Below are positions 9,309 through 17,036 of a DNA stretch of 64,000 nt, in pieces. A program made the position numbers and the translations under genes. The notes under the pieces are model-generated. The model worked only from the letters and a program-made list of their open reading frames with translations, had not been told where the DNA came from and made no database searches. Within the stretch, counting starts at the first letter, position 1. Each line of letters begins with the position of its first letter. Source of the DNA: Rhizobium sp. CC-YZS058 (GTDB lineage Bacteria > Pseudomonadota > Alphaproteobacteria > Rhizobiales > Rhizobiaceae); contig NZ_JAYESJ010000001.1 of NCBI RefSeq assembly GCF_034720595.1, positions 1,018,001-1,082,000 on the forward strand, read 5' to 3'.

Positions 9309-10157
9309 TTAAGCCTGGGACTGCGACTGTTCCTGCCCCTGTTGGCTCTGGCTCTGGCTCTGCGTCTGCTCCACGGTCAGCCCCACCGTCAGGGTCTCCC
9401 GCGCAGCGCCATGGACGAGGCCGGAAACGGGGGCGGCGTCGCGGTAGTCGAGGCCGGTCGCGATCCTGACATAGCGGTCGTCGGGGCAGACATTGTTGGC
9501 GGCATCGAAGCCGACCCAGCCGAGACCGGCCAGATGCACCTCGGCCCAGGCATGGCTGGCCGTCTGCTCGACCGTGTCGTTCAGCATCAGATAGCCGGAG
9601 ACATAGCGGGCCGGCAGGTCCAGCGCTCGGGCGGCGGCGATCATGATGTGCGTGTGGTCCTGGCAGACGCCGTTGCCGCGCAGCAGGGCCTCTTCGGCTG
9701 TGGTCTCCGCGCCGGTCTCTCCGGGCAGATAGGTCACCGCCGCGTGGATCGCGCCCATCAGCGCATGCATGCGGGCAAGATCGCCATCCCCGGTTTGCGA
9801 CTTGGCGAGATCGCGAATGGCCTTTGCCCGCTTGGTCAGCGGCGTTTCTCGCAGGAAGAGCCAGAGCGGCACATAGGATTGATGCGGACCGAAGACGCCG
9901 GCCCGATCCGCCGTTTCCACCTCGCCCTGCGCGACGATGCGGATGTGGTCCTGCTCGCCATTGACGCTGACCAGCGTGATGCGGTTGCCGAAATGGTCCT
10001 CATAGCCCACCTCGACCTTCGCGCCCTCGACCGATGTTTCCCAGGCGATCACCGATTGGCCGGGCTGGGTCAGCGGTGTCAGGCGCAGGCGCTGCAGCGA
10101 ATAGCTGACCGGCTCGTCATAGCGATAATCCGTCGTGTGGCTGATCTTCAGGCGCAT
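9309..10157 (-). CDS. Transglutaminase-like cysteine protease family protein
   Basis: 282 residues with an N-terminal beta domain (residues 1-100, start MRLKISHTTDYRYDEPV) and a transglutaminase core. The catalytic triad is visible as Cys165 (GVCQDHTH), His202 (ASHAWAEV) and Asp218 (WVGFDAANN). The last 20 residues are almost entirely Gln and Ser, a low-complexity tail. It is third in a same-strand set with an alpha-E protein and a permuted ATP-grasp protein, a widely conserved trio. Comparative genomics predicts that such clusters make or process a peptide bond, but the substrate is unknown. It is not a classical protein cross-linker by any evidence here. Confidence 0.88.
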   Translation of the reverse strand: MRLKISHTTDYRYDEPVSYSLQRLRLTPLTQPGQSVIAWETSVEGAKVEVGYEDHFGNRITLVSVNGEQDHIRIVAQGEVETADRAGVFGPHQSYVPLWLFLRETPLTKRAKAIRDLAKSQTGDGDLARMHALMGAIHAAVTYLPGETGAETTAEEALLRGNGVCQDHTHIMIAAARALDLPARYVSGYLMLNDTVEQTASHAWAEVHLAGLGWVGFDAANNVCPDDRYVRIATGLDYRDAAPVSGLVHGAARETLTVGLTVEQTQSQSQSQQGQEQSQSQA

Positions 10158-10195
10158 GCCATGTCCTGCTTCTTGTCCTTGGGCCGGGGGGTCAT

Positions 10196-11137
10196 TCAGG
10201 AATAGAACCGGTAGCCGTCGGAGATCTCCTGGCCGAGTATATTGTTCTGGCTGATGAAGGTCTCGATATATTCGTGCAGGCCTTGGTCCATCACGGCCTT
10301 GATCGAGTGGGTGCGCAGCGAATCCAGCGTCTTCTCCGCCGTTTCATGCGCGGCATGCCGCTCGCCATATTCGCGCGCGAGATAGCCGAGATTGCTGACG
10401 ATCTTGTCATAGGAATAGGCGAGCGAGCGCGGCATGCGGCCGTTGAGGATCAGGAAGTCGGCAATGTTGGCCGCCTTGTATTCCGCCTCATAGACCCAGC
10501 CGTAGGAGCGGTGGGCCGAAACCGAGCGCAGGATCGATTCCCACTGGACATTGTCGATCGACGTCCCGACCTGGCTGACGGCCGGCAGCAGCACGTAATA
10601 TTTGACGTCGAGGATGCGGGCCGTGTTGTCGGCGCGCTCGATGAAGGTGCCAATGCGCGAGAAGTTGAAGATGTCGTTGCGCAGCATGGTGCCGTGGAAG
10701 GCGCCGCGGATCAGCCCGGTCTTGCGCTTGATCGCGTCGATCACCTCCGGCAGTTCGGCCGCCTTCACCCGTCTGGCCAGCATGGCCTTCAGGTCGAGAT
10801 AGCACTCGTTCGTCGCCTCCCAGGTTTCGCGCGTCAGCGCGGTGCGCACCATGCGAGCATTGCTGCGCGCCGATTCGATGCAGGAGAGAACGCTGGAGGG
10901 ATTGGCCTTTTCGCGCAGCAGGAAATCGACAGCATCGGCATTGTTGGCCGACTCGTAGAGCCCCTCATAGACGTCGTAGACGCCGGAGCTCTGCAGCACG
11001 CCTTCCCAGTTGTCTTCGTTGAGGTGTGAGCGCGTCAGCGACATGCGCAGGCCGGCATCGACCAGGCGCGCGCTGTTTTCGGCACGCTCGATATAGCGGA
11101 ACATCCAATAGAGCCCGTTGGCGGTACGTCCGAGCAT
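10196..11137 (-). CDS. Alpha-E domain protein
   Basis: 313 residues, predicted mainly helical, with the conserved opening MLGRTANGLYWMFRYIERAE typical of the alpha-E family (DUF403). No catalytic motif is recognised. It follows the ATP-grasp gene with a 6-bp gap and precedes the transglutaminase-like gene by 38 bp, so the three are almost certainly one operon. In the family it is nearly always paired with the ATP-grasp enzyme and is presumed to be its partner or scaffold. Function is unknown. Confidence 0.88.
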   Translation of the reverse strand: MLGRTANGLYWMFRYIERAENSARLVDAGLRMSLTRSHLNEDNWEGVLQSSGVYDVYEGLYESANNADAVDFLLREKANPSSVLSCIESARSNARMVRTALTRETWEATNECYLDLKAMLARRVKAAELPEVIDAIKRKTGLIRGAFHGTMLRNDIFNFSRIGTFIERADNTARILDVKYYVLLPAVSQVGTSIDNVQWESILRSVSAHRSYGWVYEAEYKAANIADFLILNGRMPRSLAYSYDKIVSNLGYLAREYGERHAAHETAEKTLDSLRTHSIKAVMDQGLHEYIETFISQNNILGQEISDGYRFYS

Positions 11138-11143
11138 GTCCGA

Positions 11144-12553
11144 TCAGTCCTCCAGAACCCAGGTGTCCTTGGTGCCGCCGCCCTGGCTGGAATTGACCAC
11201 CAGCGAGCCGGCCTTGAGCGCCACGCGGGTCAGCCCACCGGGTATGATCTGCACCTTGTCGGAAACGAGCACATAGGGCCGCAGATCGACATGCCGCGGC
11301 GCGATGCCCTTGTTGACCATGATCGGCACGGTGGAGAGCGACAGGGTCGGCTGGGCGATGTAATTGGACGGCCGTGCCTTCAGTTTCTCGCAGAACAGCG
11401 CGCGCTCCTTGCGCGAGGCAGTGGGGCCGACCAGCATGCCGTAGCCGCCGGAGCCATGCACCTCCTTGACGACGAGATCGGCGATGTTGTCGAGCACATA
11501 TTGCAGGCTCTGCGGTTCCGAGCATCGCCAGGTCGGCACGTTCTCCAGCATCGCCTTGCGGCCGGTGTAGAACTCGACGATCTCCGGCATGTAGGAATAG
11601 ATCGCCTTGTCGTCGCAGATGCCGGTGCCGGGCGCATTGGCAATGGTGATGTTGCCGGAGCGATAGACATCCATGATGCCGGGAATGCCTAGAGCGGAAT
11701 CGGGGCGGAAGGTGAGGGGGTCGAGGAAGTCGTCGTCCACCCGGCGGTAGAGCACGTCGATCGCCTCGTAGCCGCGCGTCGTGCGCATGCGCACCTTGCC
11801 GTCGATCACCCGCAGGTCCGAGCCCTCCACCAGCTCCACGCCCATCGTGTCGGCAAGGAAGGAGTGTTCGTAATAGGCGGAGTTGAAGATGCCCGGGGTC
11901 AACACGGCCACCCGCGGCTTGCCCTCGCAGCCGGGCGGGGCGACGGCGGCCAGAGAATGGCGCAGCAGATAGGGGTAGTTCTCCACCGGCTTCACCCGGT
12001 TCTGGTAAAACAGCTCCGGAAACATCTGCATCATCGTCTCGCGGTTCTCCAGCATGTAGGAGACGCCGGAGGGCGTGCGGGCATTGTCTTCCAGAACGTA
12101 GAACTGGTCCTCGCCGGTGCGCACGATGTCGGTGCCGACGATATGGGTGTAGACGCCACCCGGCGGGCGGAAGCCGACCATCTGCGGCAGGAACGTATCG
12201 TTCTTCTCGATCAGCGCCCGCGGAATGCGCCCGGCCTTGATGATTTCCTGCTTGTGGTAGATGTCGTCGAGGAAGGCGTTGAGCGCCAGCACGCGCTGCT
12301 CGATCCCCTGGGCCAGCCGCCGCCATTCGCGGGCGGAGATGATGCGCGGGATCAGGTCGAAGGGAATGAGCTTTTCCGAACTGTCGGCATGGCCATAGAC
12401 CGCGAAGGTGATGCCGGTCTTGCGGAAGATGTTTTCGGCCTCTTTCGACTTTGCGATCAGGCGGGCCTTGTCCTGGCTTGCATACCACTCGTTGTAGGTC
12501 TCGTATGGCTGGCGCGGCGTGTTGTCCGCATTCATCATTTCATCGAATGCCAA
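11144..12553 (-). CDS. Circularly permuted ATP-grasp type 2 protein
   Basis: 469 residues from the TTG at 12551-12553, which gives the conserved opening LAFDEMM and lies eight bases after GGGGA. A start at 12592 would add 13 residues. Family features include FRKTGITFAVYG near residue 40, IPFDLIPRIIS, KEVHGSGGYGMLVGP (ATP-binding loop) and the C-terminal STVPIMVNKGIAPRHVDLRP. ATP-grasp enzymes join a carboxylate to an amine through an acyl phosphate. This permuted group is predicted to form a peptide-like product together with the downstream alpha-E and transglutaminase proteins. It is first in the operon. The product is not known. Confidence 0.88.
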   Translation of the reverse strand: MAFDEMMNADNTPRQPYETYNEWYASQDKARLIAKSKEAENIFRKTGITFAVYGHADSSEKLIPFDLIPRIISAREWRRLAQGIEQRVLALNAFLDDIYHKQEIIKAGRIPRALIEKNDTFLPQMVGFRPPGGVYTHIVGTDIVRTGEDQFYVLEDNARTPSGVSYMLENRETMMQMFPELFYQNRVKPVENYPYLLRHSLAAVAPPGCEGKPRVAVLTPGIFNSAYYEHSFLADTMGVELVEGSDLRVIDGKVRMRTTRGYEAIDVLYRRVDDDFLDPLTFRPDSALGIPGIMDVYRSGNITIANAPGTGICDDKAIYSYMPEIVEFYTGRKAMLENVPTWRCSEPQSLQYVLDNIADLVVKEVHGSGGYGMLVGPTASRKERALFCEKLKARPSNYIAQPTLSLSTVPIMVNKGIAPRHVDLRPYVLVSDKVQIIPGGLTRVALKAGSLVVNSSQGGGTKDTWVLED

Positions 12554-12820
12554 CGGTATCGTCCCCTTTTTCCCGTATTTGAGACCAAGCACATCAGCAA
12601 TGCAAGAAGCATGCGCAGTCCGCCTTCAAAAGAAATTTCGCGCCGTAAGCAGCCCCCGTCCCCCTGCGGACATGGCGCGCCGCCTGCCGCCGGCAAGGGC
12701 CGAAATCGACGCTTCTCCGCCTGAACTGCCTTTCAAAGTTGCATCTGCCTCTTCGGCGGGCTGTCGCGCTCAGAATGTGCGGCGCTTCATGTTTGGTACA
12801 GCCTTTTTGCTTTGACCCGG

Positions 12821-12843
12821 CGCTCGCCTGAGGCTAGCGAGCG
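12821..12843. other. Short inverted repeat upstream of the third DMT gene
   Basis: CGCTCGC at 12821-12827 pairs with GCGAGCG at 12837-12843 about 30 bp before the DMT start. It lies in a 317-bp gap (12554-12870) that otherwise holds only the divergent promoters of the ATP-grasp and DMT genes. It may be a leader hairpin or operator. Confidence 0.35.
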
Positions 12844-12870
12844 GGGCCCATTCCAGAAGGCCGAGAGTTC

Positions 12871-13794
12871 ATGACAGACCGCATTCCCTCAGGCCCGCTT
12901 GATCCGCAGCCGACACCTGTCGTCGTGCAGGCGATTCCCGCGGTCTTCGTGCTCCTGTGGTCGACCGGCTGGGTCATGGCCAAATATGCCGATCTCTACG
13001 CCGATCCACTGACCTTCCTCGTCCTGCGCTATAGCGCCGCCAGCCTGCTGTTCGTGCTCTTTTGCCTGGCAAGCGGCGCACGCTGGCCCTCCTCGCGCGT
13101 GATCGCGCTGCGCGCCGTCGTTTCCGGGATGTTCCTGCATGGCTTCTATCTCGCCGCGCTCTTCTGGGCGATCGGGCAGGGGGTGCCGGCCGCGCTTTCG
13201 GGGATCATTGCCGGGTTGCAGCCCCTGATGACGGCGGCGGTCGCGCCGATGATGGTCGGCGAACGCCTGAGGCCCGCGCAGATGCTGGGCCTCTGTCTCG
13301 GCTTCGTCGGCATCGCCATCGCCGTGTTCCCCAAGGTGCTGGCGATCGATCCCGGCGCGACACCGATCCACCTTCTGCCGGTGCTGGTCAATATAGCGGG
13401 GATGGCCTCTGTCACCTATGGCACGCTCTACCAGAAGCGCCACCTGCAACAGAGCGACATTCGCACCACGGCGGCCCTGCAATATGTGGGCGCGCTGATC
13501 GTCACCGTGCCGCTCGCGCTGATGCTCGAGGACCTGCGGGTGGAATGGCGGTTCGAGCTGTTTGCGGCGCTCGCCTGGGCGGTGCTCGGGCTGTCGATGG
13601 GGGCGATCGCGCTGCTGCTCTATCTCATCCGTCGCGGGCAGGTTTCCCGTGCGGCGTCGCTCATCTATCTCGTGCCGCCGCTCGCCGCCTTTCAGGCCTG
13701 GGCGCTGTTCGACGAACCCATCACGGCGCTGATGATGCTCGGCACCGCCGTCGCCGTCCTGGGTGTCTATCTCACCAATCGCGGCCGCGCATAA
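12871..13794 (+). CDS. DMT-family (EamA) transporter
   Basis: 307 residues, about ten hydrophobic segments with two EamA domains, and a hydrophilic N-terminus of about 22 residues. An LLWSTGWVMAKYA motif opens the first helix, as in RhaT/YdcZ-like exporters. This is the third DMT gene within 6 kb, but the three are not close copies. Substrate unknown. It converges on the RNA helicase gene, and a terminator serving the helicase lies between them. Confidence 0.85.
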   Translation: MTDRIPSGPLDPQPTPVVVQAIPAVFVLLWSTGWVMAKYADLYADPLTFLVLRYSAASLLFVLFCLASGARWPSSRVIALRAVVSGMFLHGFYLAALFWAIGQGVPAALSGIIAGLQPLMTAAVAPMMVGERLRPAQMLGLCLGFVGIAIAVFPKVLAIDPGATPIHLLPVLVNIAGMASVTYGTLYQKRHLQQSDIRTTAALQYVGALIVTVPLALMLEDLRVEWRFELFAALAWAVLGLSMGAIALLLYLIRRGQVSRAASLIYLVPPLAAFQAWALFDEPITALMMLGTAVAVLGVYLTNRGRA

Positions 13795-13798
13795 GCGC

Positions 13799-13831
13799 AA
13801 AAAAACCGCGCGCAACGAGAATTGCGCGCGG
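13799..13831 (-). terminator. Rho-independent terminator for the RNA helicase gene
   Basis: A 10-bp perfect stem (CCGCGCGCAA with TTGCGCGCGG, loop CGAGAA) is followed on the minus strand by seven T residues. This orientation serves the helicase gene that ends at 13881. On the plus strand there is no T tract. Confidence 0.88.
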
Positions 13832-13880
13832 ATCGGATATGTCGAGCGGCCGGGGCCGCTTCCCTTGCAGGAAGGGTCGC

Positions 13881-15383
13881 TCAGGCCTCTTCGCGGCGGG
13901 CTCCGCCTTCGCGTCGCTGGCCCTGCGGTGCGCCACCCTGCGGACCGCCACGGCCACGATTGGCGCCGCCGTTGCGGTTGCGGTTGTTGGTGCGGTTGCG
14001 CTTGGCGAGAGCGGCCTGGTGCGCAGCCTGTGCGGCCGGGCCCTGGCCCTTGCGATGCTGCTTCTTCTGCTGGCCTTCGCCGGCCTCGACGAGAAGATCG
14101 TCACCGGCAAAGGGGCTCGGCGCGGCCTTGGCGGCCTGCGGAACGCGGGCCGGGCGCGGGCTGCGCTGTTGAGCGCCGGGCTGGCCACGCTCGCCGCCAC
14201 GATTGCCGCCGCGGGCATTGCGGCCGGCCGGTGCAGGGCGCGACAGGGTGGCCGGCGGCTCGCCGCTCGCAACCGTGATCGAGATGCCCATCAGCTTTTC
14301 GATATCGCGCAGCAGGCGACCTTCGTCCGGTGCGCAGAAGGCGATCGCGACGCCATCACGACCGGCGCGCGCCGTGCGGCCGATGCGGTGAATATAGGCG
14401 TCCGGCACTTCCGGCAGGTCGTAGTTGTAGACATGGGTGATGCCCGGAATATCGATGCCACGCGCGGCAACGTCGGTGGCGACGAGCACCTTCACCTCGC
14501 CATCGCGGAACGCCTTCAGGGCGCGCTCACGCTGGCCCTGGCTCTTGTTGCCGTGAATGGAGGCGGCCGAGTAGCCGACCTGTTCGAGATGCTTCATCAG
14601 CTTTTCCGCGCCATGCTTGGTGCGCGAGAAGACGATGGCGCGGCCGTCCGGATTGGCGGTCAGCGACTGCTTGAGGAGCTGCGTCTTGCCGTCCTTGCCG
14701 CCGACGAAATGGACATACTGCTCGATCTTGTCGGCGGCCTTGCCGGCCGGCGTTACTTCGACGCGCTGCGGGTTGGTCAGATAGTCGCCGGCAAGCTCGG
14801 CGATCGCCTTCGGCATGGTGGCCGAGAACAGCAGCGTCTGCCTGTTTTTCGGCACGAGCTTCGAAATCTTGCGAAGGTCGTGGATGAAGCCGAGGTCGAG
14901 CATCTGGTCGGCTTCATCGAGCACCAGGTAGCGCGCCGCGGTCAGCGACACGGCCTTGCGGGCAATGAGGTCGAGCAGGCGGCCGGGGGTAGCGACGAGG
15001 ATTTCGGTGCCGCGCTCCAGCTGCTGGGTCTGCTTGTTGATCGAGGCGCCGCCGACGACGACGGTGACGCGCAGCGGGCTCTTCCTGACGAAGGTCTTCA
15101 GGTTGGCGGCGATCTGGTTCACCAGTTCGCGGGTCGGCGCCAGGATGAGGGCGCGGATGTTGCGCGGATCGGCGCGCTTGCCGTCGGCGAGCATGCGCTC
15201 GATCATCGGCAGGCCGAAGGCGGCCGTCTTGCCGGTGCCGGTCTGTGCGAGGCCGATCAGATCATGGCCTTCCATGACGAGCGGGATCGCTGCAGCCTGG
15301 ATCGGCGTGGGGGTCGTGAAGCCTTCGGCGGTGAGGGTCGAAACCATCTGGGAGGACAGGCCGAGGTCGTTGAAAGTGGTCAA
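13881..15383 (-). CDS. rhlE: DEAD-box RNA helicase, RhlE type
   Basis: 500 residues from the TTG at 15381-15383, which gives the conserved start (M)TTFNDLGLS behind GAAAGG; upstream in-frame codons are non-conserved. Motifs in order: Q-motif FTTPTPIQ, AQTGTGKT (46-53), PTREL, VLDEADQMLDLG, FSATMP, RGIDIPG and HRIGRTARAG. After about residue 375 comes a basic Gly/Arg/Gln-rich tail, likely RNA-binding and disordered. The enzyme unwinds RNA in ribosome assembly or decay. The roughly 250-nt leader upstream resembles those of cold-induced helicases, so temperature control is plausible but inferred. Confidence 0.9.
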   Translation of the reverse strand: MTTFNDLGLSSQMVSTLTAEGFTTPTPIQAAAIPLVMEGHDLIGLAQTGTGKTAAFGLPMIERMLADGKRADPRNIRALILAPTRELVNQIAANLKTFVRKSPLRVTVVVGGASINKQTQQLERGTEILVATPGRLLDLIARKAVSLTAARYLVLDEADQMLDLGFIHDLRKISKLVPKNRQTLLFSATMPKAIAELAGDYLTNPQRVEVTPAGKAADKIEQYVHFVGGKDGKTQLLKQSLTANPDGRAIVFSRTKHGAEKLMKHLEQVGYSAASIHGNKSQGQRERALKAFRDGEVKVLVATDVAARGIDIPGITHVYNYDLPEVPDAYIHRIGRTARAGRDGVAIAFCAPDEGRLLRDIEKLMGISITVASGEPPATLSRPAPAGRNARGGNRGGERGQPGAQQRSPRPARVPQAAKAAPSPFAGDDLLVEAGEGQQKKQHRKGQGPAAQAAHQAALAKRNRTNNRNRNGGANRGRGGPQGGAPQGQRREGGARREEA

Positions 15384-15753
15384 AACTATGCCTTTCGGGC
15401 GCGCCAAACGCGATGGCCGGATGTGCGGAATGCACGTCCGGTTGCTTGGCGACAAGAACCCCGCGTGACGTGGGAACTTGGTGGGTTGATCGAGGTCGTC
15501 TGCGCTGGCGAGCCGGTTCGACACTCTAGGTCGGTCTGCGGCTTTATGCGGAGCGCTTGTCCTTCATTGCGGGGCCATCTGCTCCGCCTCAAGGGCCGCT
15601 CACGCGGCGGCCGGAAGGGTAACGCTCGCCGCTCATGTCGCCTTTCGCAGTGCAAAAGTCAAGTCTTCTGCCCCACTCTCGTCTCGTTAGTTTTGCTAAT
15701 ATGCTGAACGGGCCGGCGCGAGGGCCGGCCCGGCTTGGGTGTCTGGAGGGATC
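15384..15753. promoter_or_regulatory. 370-bp gap: long leader and promoter of the RNA helicase
   Basis: No gene is seen. On the minus strand a TTGACT hexamer (15657-15662) and GACATG (15634-15639), 17 bp apart, form a plausible promoter for the helicase, leaving an untranslated leader of about 250 nt. A GC hairpin (GGGCCGGC with GCCGGCCC, 15710-15731) lies just after the small secreted-protein gene without a T tract. Confidence 0.45.
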
Positions 15754-16104
15754 TCAGATGCCGCAGGCGCGGACCTTGTAGACCTCGCCGTAGTGATTTT
15801 CATGCCAGGCTGTGTGGCAATGAACGGGCGGGCCGTAGACCGGGGCGCCATAGACTGGCGCAGCATAGACCGGCTGTCCGTAAACCGGCTCTGCATAGAC
15901 CGGAGAGATTGGCGCTCCATAGACGACGGTGCGGGCCGGCGGCGCAGCCAGCGCGCCGCCGACGAGGGCGCCGCCGATCAGGCCGGTCGCCAGTCCGGCA
16001 CCGAAACTTGTGTGGGCTTCGGCTTGCGAGGCGGTGGCGAGTGTGGTGCCCGTCAGGGTCAGGGCGATCAGACCGAAAGCAGCCATTCTGCGAACGATGA
16101 TCAT
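15754..16104 (-). CDS. Small secreted protein with PVYG repeats
   Basis: 116 residues from the ATG at 16102-16104, with a GAGG ribosome site. Residues 1-30 are a signal peptide ending ASQAEA. Next is a glycine-rich hydrophobic stretch (about 33-53, a glycine-zipper look), then repeated PVYG/PVYA units (about 58-92), and a His/Cys-containing C-terminus (HCHTAWHENHYGEVYKV). It is probably exported to the periplasm or outer membrane. I do not recognise a characterised family beyond small rhizobial YXXP/PVYG-type proteins. Its mRNA begins with a long hairpin placed just upstream of the ribosome site. Confidence 0.8.
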   Translation of the reverse strand: MIIVRRMAAFGLIALTLTGTTLATASQAEAHTSFGAGLATGLIGGALVGGALAAPPARTVVYGAPISPVYAEPVYGQPVYAAPVYGAPVYGPPVHCHTAWHENHYGEVYKVRACGI

Positions 16105-16118
16105 GGTTTTGTCCTCAT

Positions 16119-16164
16119 CTCCTGTCCAGCGCGAGCCTATTTCGGCCCGCGAGCTGGACAGGAG
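16119..16164 (-). promoter_or_regulatory. Long 5'-UTR hairpin before the small secreted protein
   Basis: The arms CTCCTGTCCAGC and GCTGGACAGGAG are perfectly complementary (12 bp). In the transcript the interior adds a 7-bp stem (GCGGGCC with GGCUCGC) closed by a GAAAUA loop, leaving a 2-nt bulge. The structure ends 14 nt before the start codon, immediately 5' of the GAGG site. The 5' arm also contains CUCCUCCUG, able to mask the ribosome site in an alternative fold. Confidence 0.6.
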
Positions 16165-16255
16165 GAGAATACGCTTCCCCAAGGGGTTGTTGCATAAGAA
16201 AATTATTAAATTTCGGCCATGTTGGCCGCCGGGCGGGCCATTGCATGGCAGCGTC

Positions 16256-16993
16256 TCACGCTGGCCGGACGCCCGACAGCATCTCCCGCTTGCCCGCAAA
16301 ACCCGGGCTGCGGGATACGGTGAAGCCGGCGGCCTGCAGGTTGCGGCGCACGAAGCCTGCAGCGGCATAGGTGGCGAAGCTGCCGCCCGGCCGCGTGTGC
16401 CGGTACACCTCGGCCATCAAGGCTTCCGACCACATGTCCGGATTGCGGGACGGGGCAAAGCCGTCGAGGAACCAGGCGTCCATTTCCATGTCTGTGGCTG
16501 CCAGCGTTTCCAGCGCGGGCCCGCAGACGACGGTGAGCCGCACGTCCTCGGCCAGATCGAGACCCACGCGGCCCACTGGGGCGTCCGGCCAATGGGTGAG
16601 AAGGGCAGTCCGCTGATCGGCGATTTCCGGCCAGGCGGACAGCGCCCGCGCGATATCCGCCCGCCGCATCGGGTAGAGTTCGAAGGAGGTGAAGGAGAGG
16701 CTGGCGCCCGCAATCTTCGGCGTGAGCGTCCATTGCCGCCAGGTTTCGCAAAGGTTCAGCCCGGTGCCGAAGCCGAGTTCGCCGATCGCAAAGTCGCCGC
16801 CCGCCTGCCACCGCGCGGGGAGGCTGTTGCCTGCCAGGAACACATGGCCGCATTCGAGCCGCCCGTCGGTGCGGCAATAAAAATGGTCGTCAAAGGCAAC
16901 CGAGTAAGGCATATCGCCCACATGCCAATCGAGCGCCTGCTCGCATGCGGCAGGCGTCGGTGCAAGGGGGGTGTCGGTCGGCACGGTGCTCAT
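16256..16993 (-). CDS. mnmD: MnmD: tRNA 5-methylaminomethyl-2-thiouridine methyltransferase
   Basis: 245 residues from the ATG at 16991-16993 (start MSTVPTDTPLAP). A Rossmann methyltransferase with the SAM loop GELGFGTGLNLCETW, the region SFTSFELYPM and the acidic motif AWFLDGFAPSRNPDMWS, all hallmarks of the MnmC N-terminal (methyltransferase) domain. It would methylate nm5s2U34 in tRNAs reading Lys, Glu and Gln codons. Enterobacteria fuse this domain to an FAD oxidoreductase. Here the gene stands alone, and the likely second half is the divergent neighbour 43 bp away. Longer upstream in-frame starts overlap that neighbour and have no similarity. Confidence 0.88.
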   Translation of the reverse strand: MSTVPTDTPLAPTPAACEQALDWHVGDMPYSVAFDDHFYCRTDGRLECGHVFLAGNSLPARWQAGGDFAIGELGFGTGLNLCETWRQWTLTPKIAGASLSFTSFELYPMRRADIARALSAWPEIADQRTALLTHWPDAPVGRVGLDLAEDVRLTVVCGPALETLAATDMEMDAWFLDGFAPSRNPDMWSEALMAEVYRHTRPGGSFATYAAAGFVRRNLQAAGFTVSRSPGFAGKREMLSGVRPA

Positions 16994-17036
16994 GCCCCTG
17001 CGATAAGCGGGCCGCAGGCCAAGGTCAATCGGAGCG

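Noticed and set aside
13062..15707. 881-residue plus-strand frame over the DMT and helicase genes
   Set aside because: It is an out-of-frame and antisense artefact crossing a clear terminator.
15710..15731. GGGCCGGC/GCCGGCCC hairpin as terminator of the small secreted-protein gene
   Set aside because: The position fits, but no T tract follows on the minus strand. It is noted only within the gap description.
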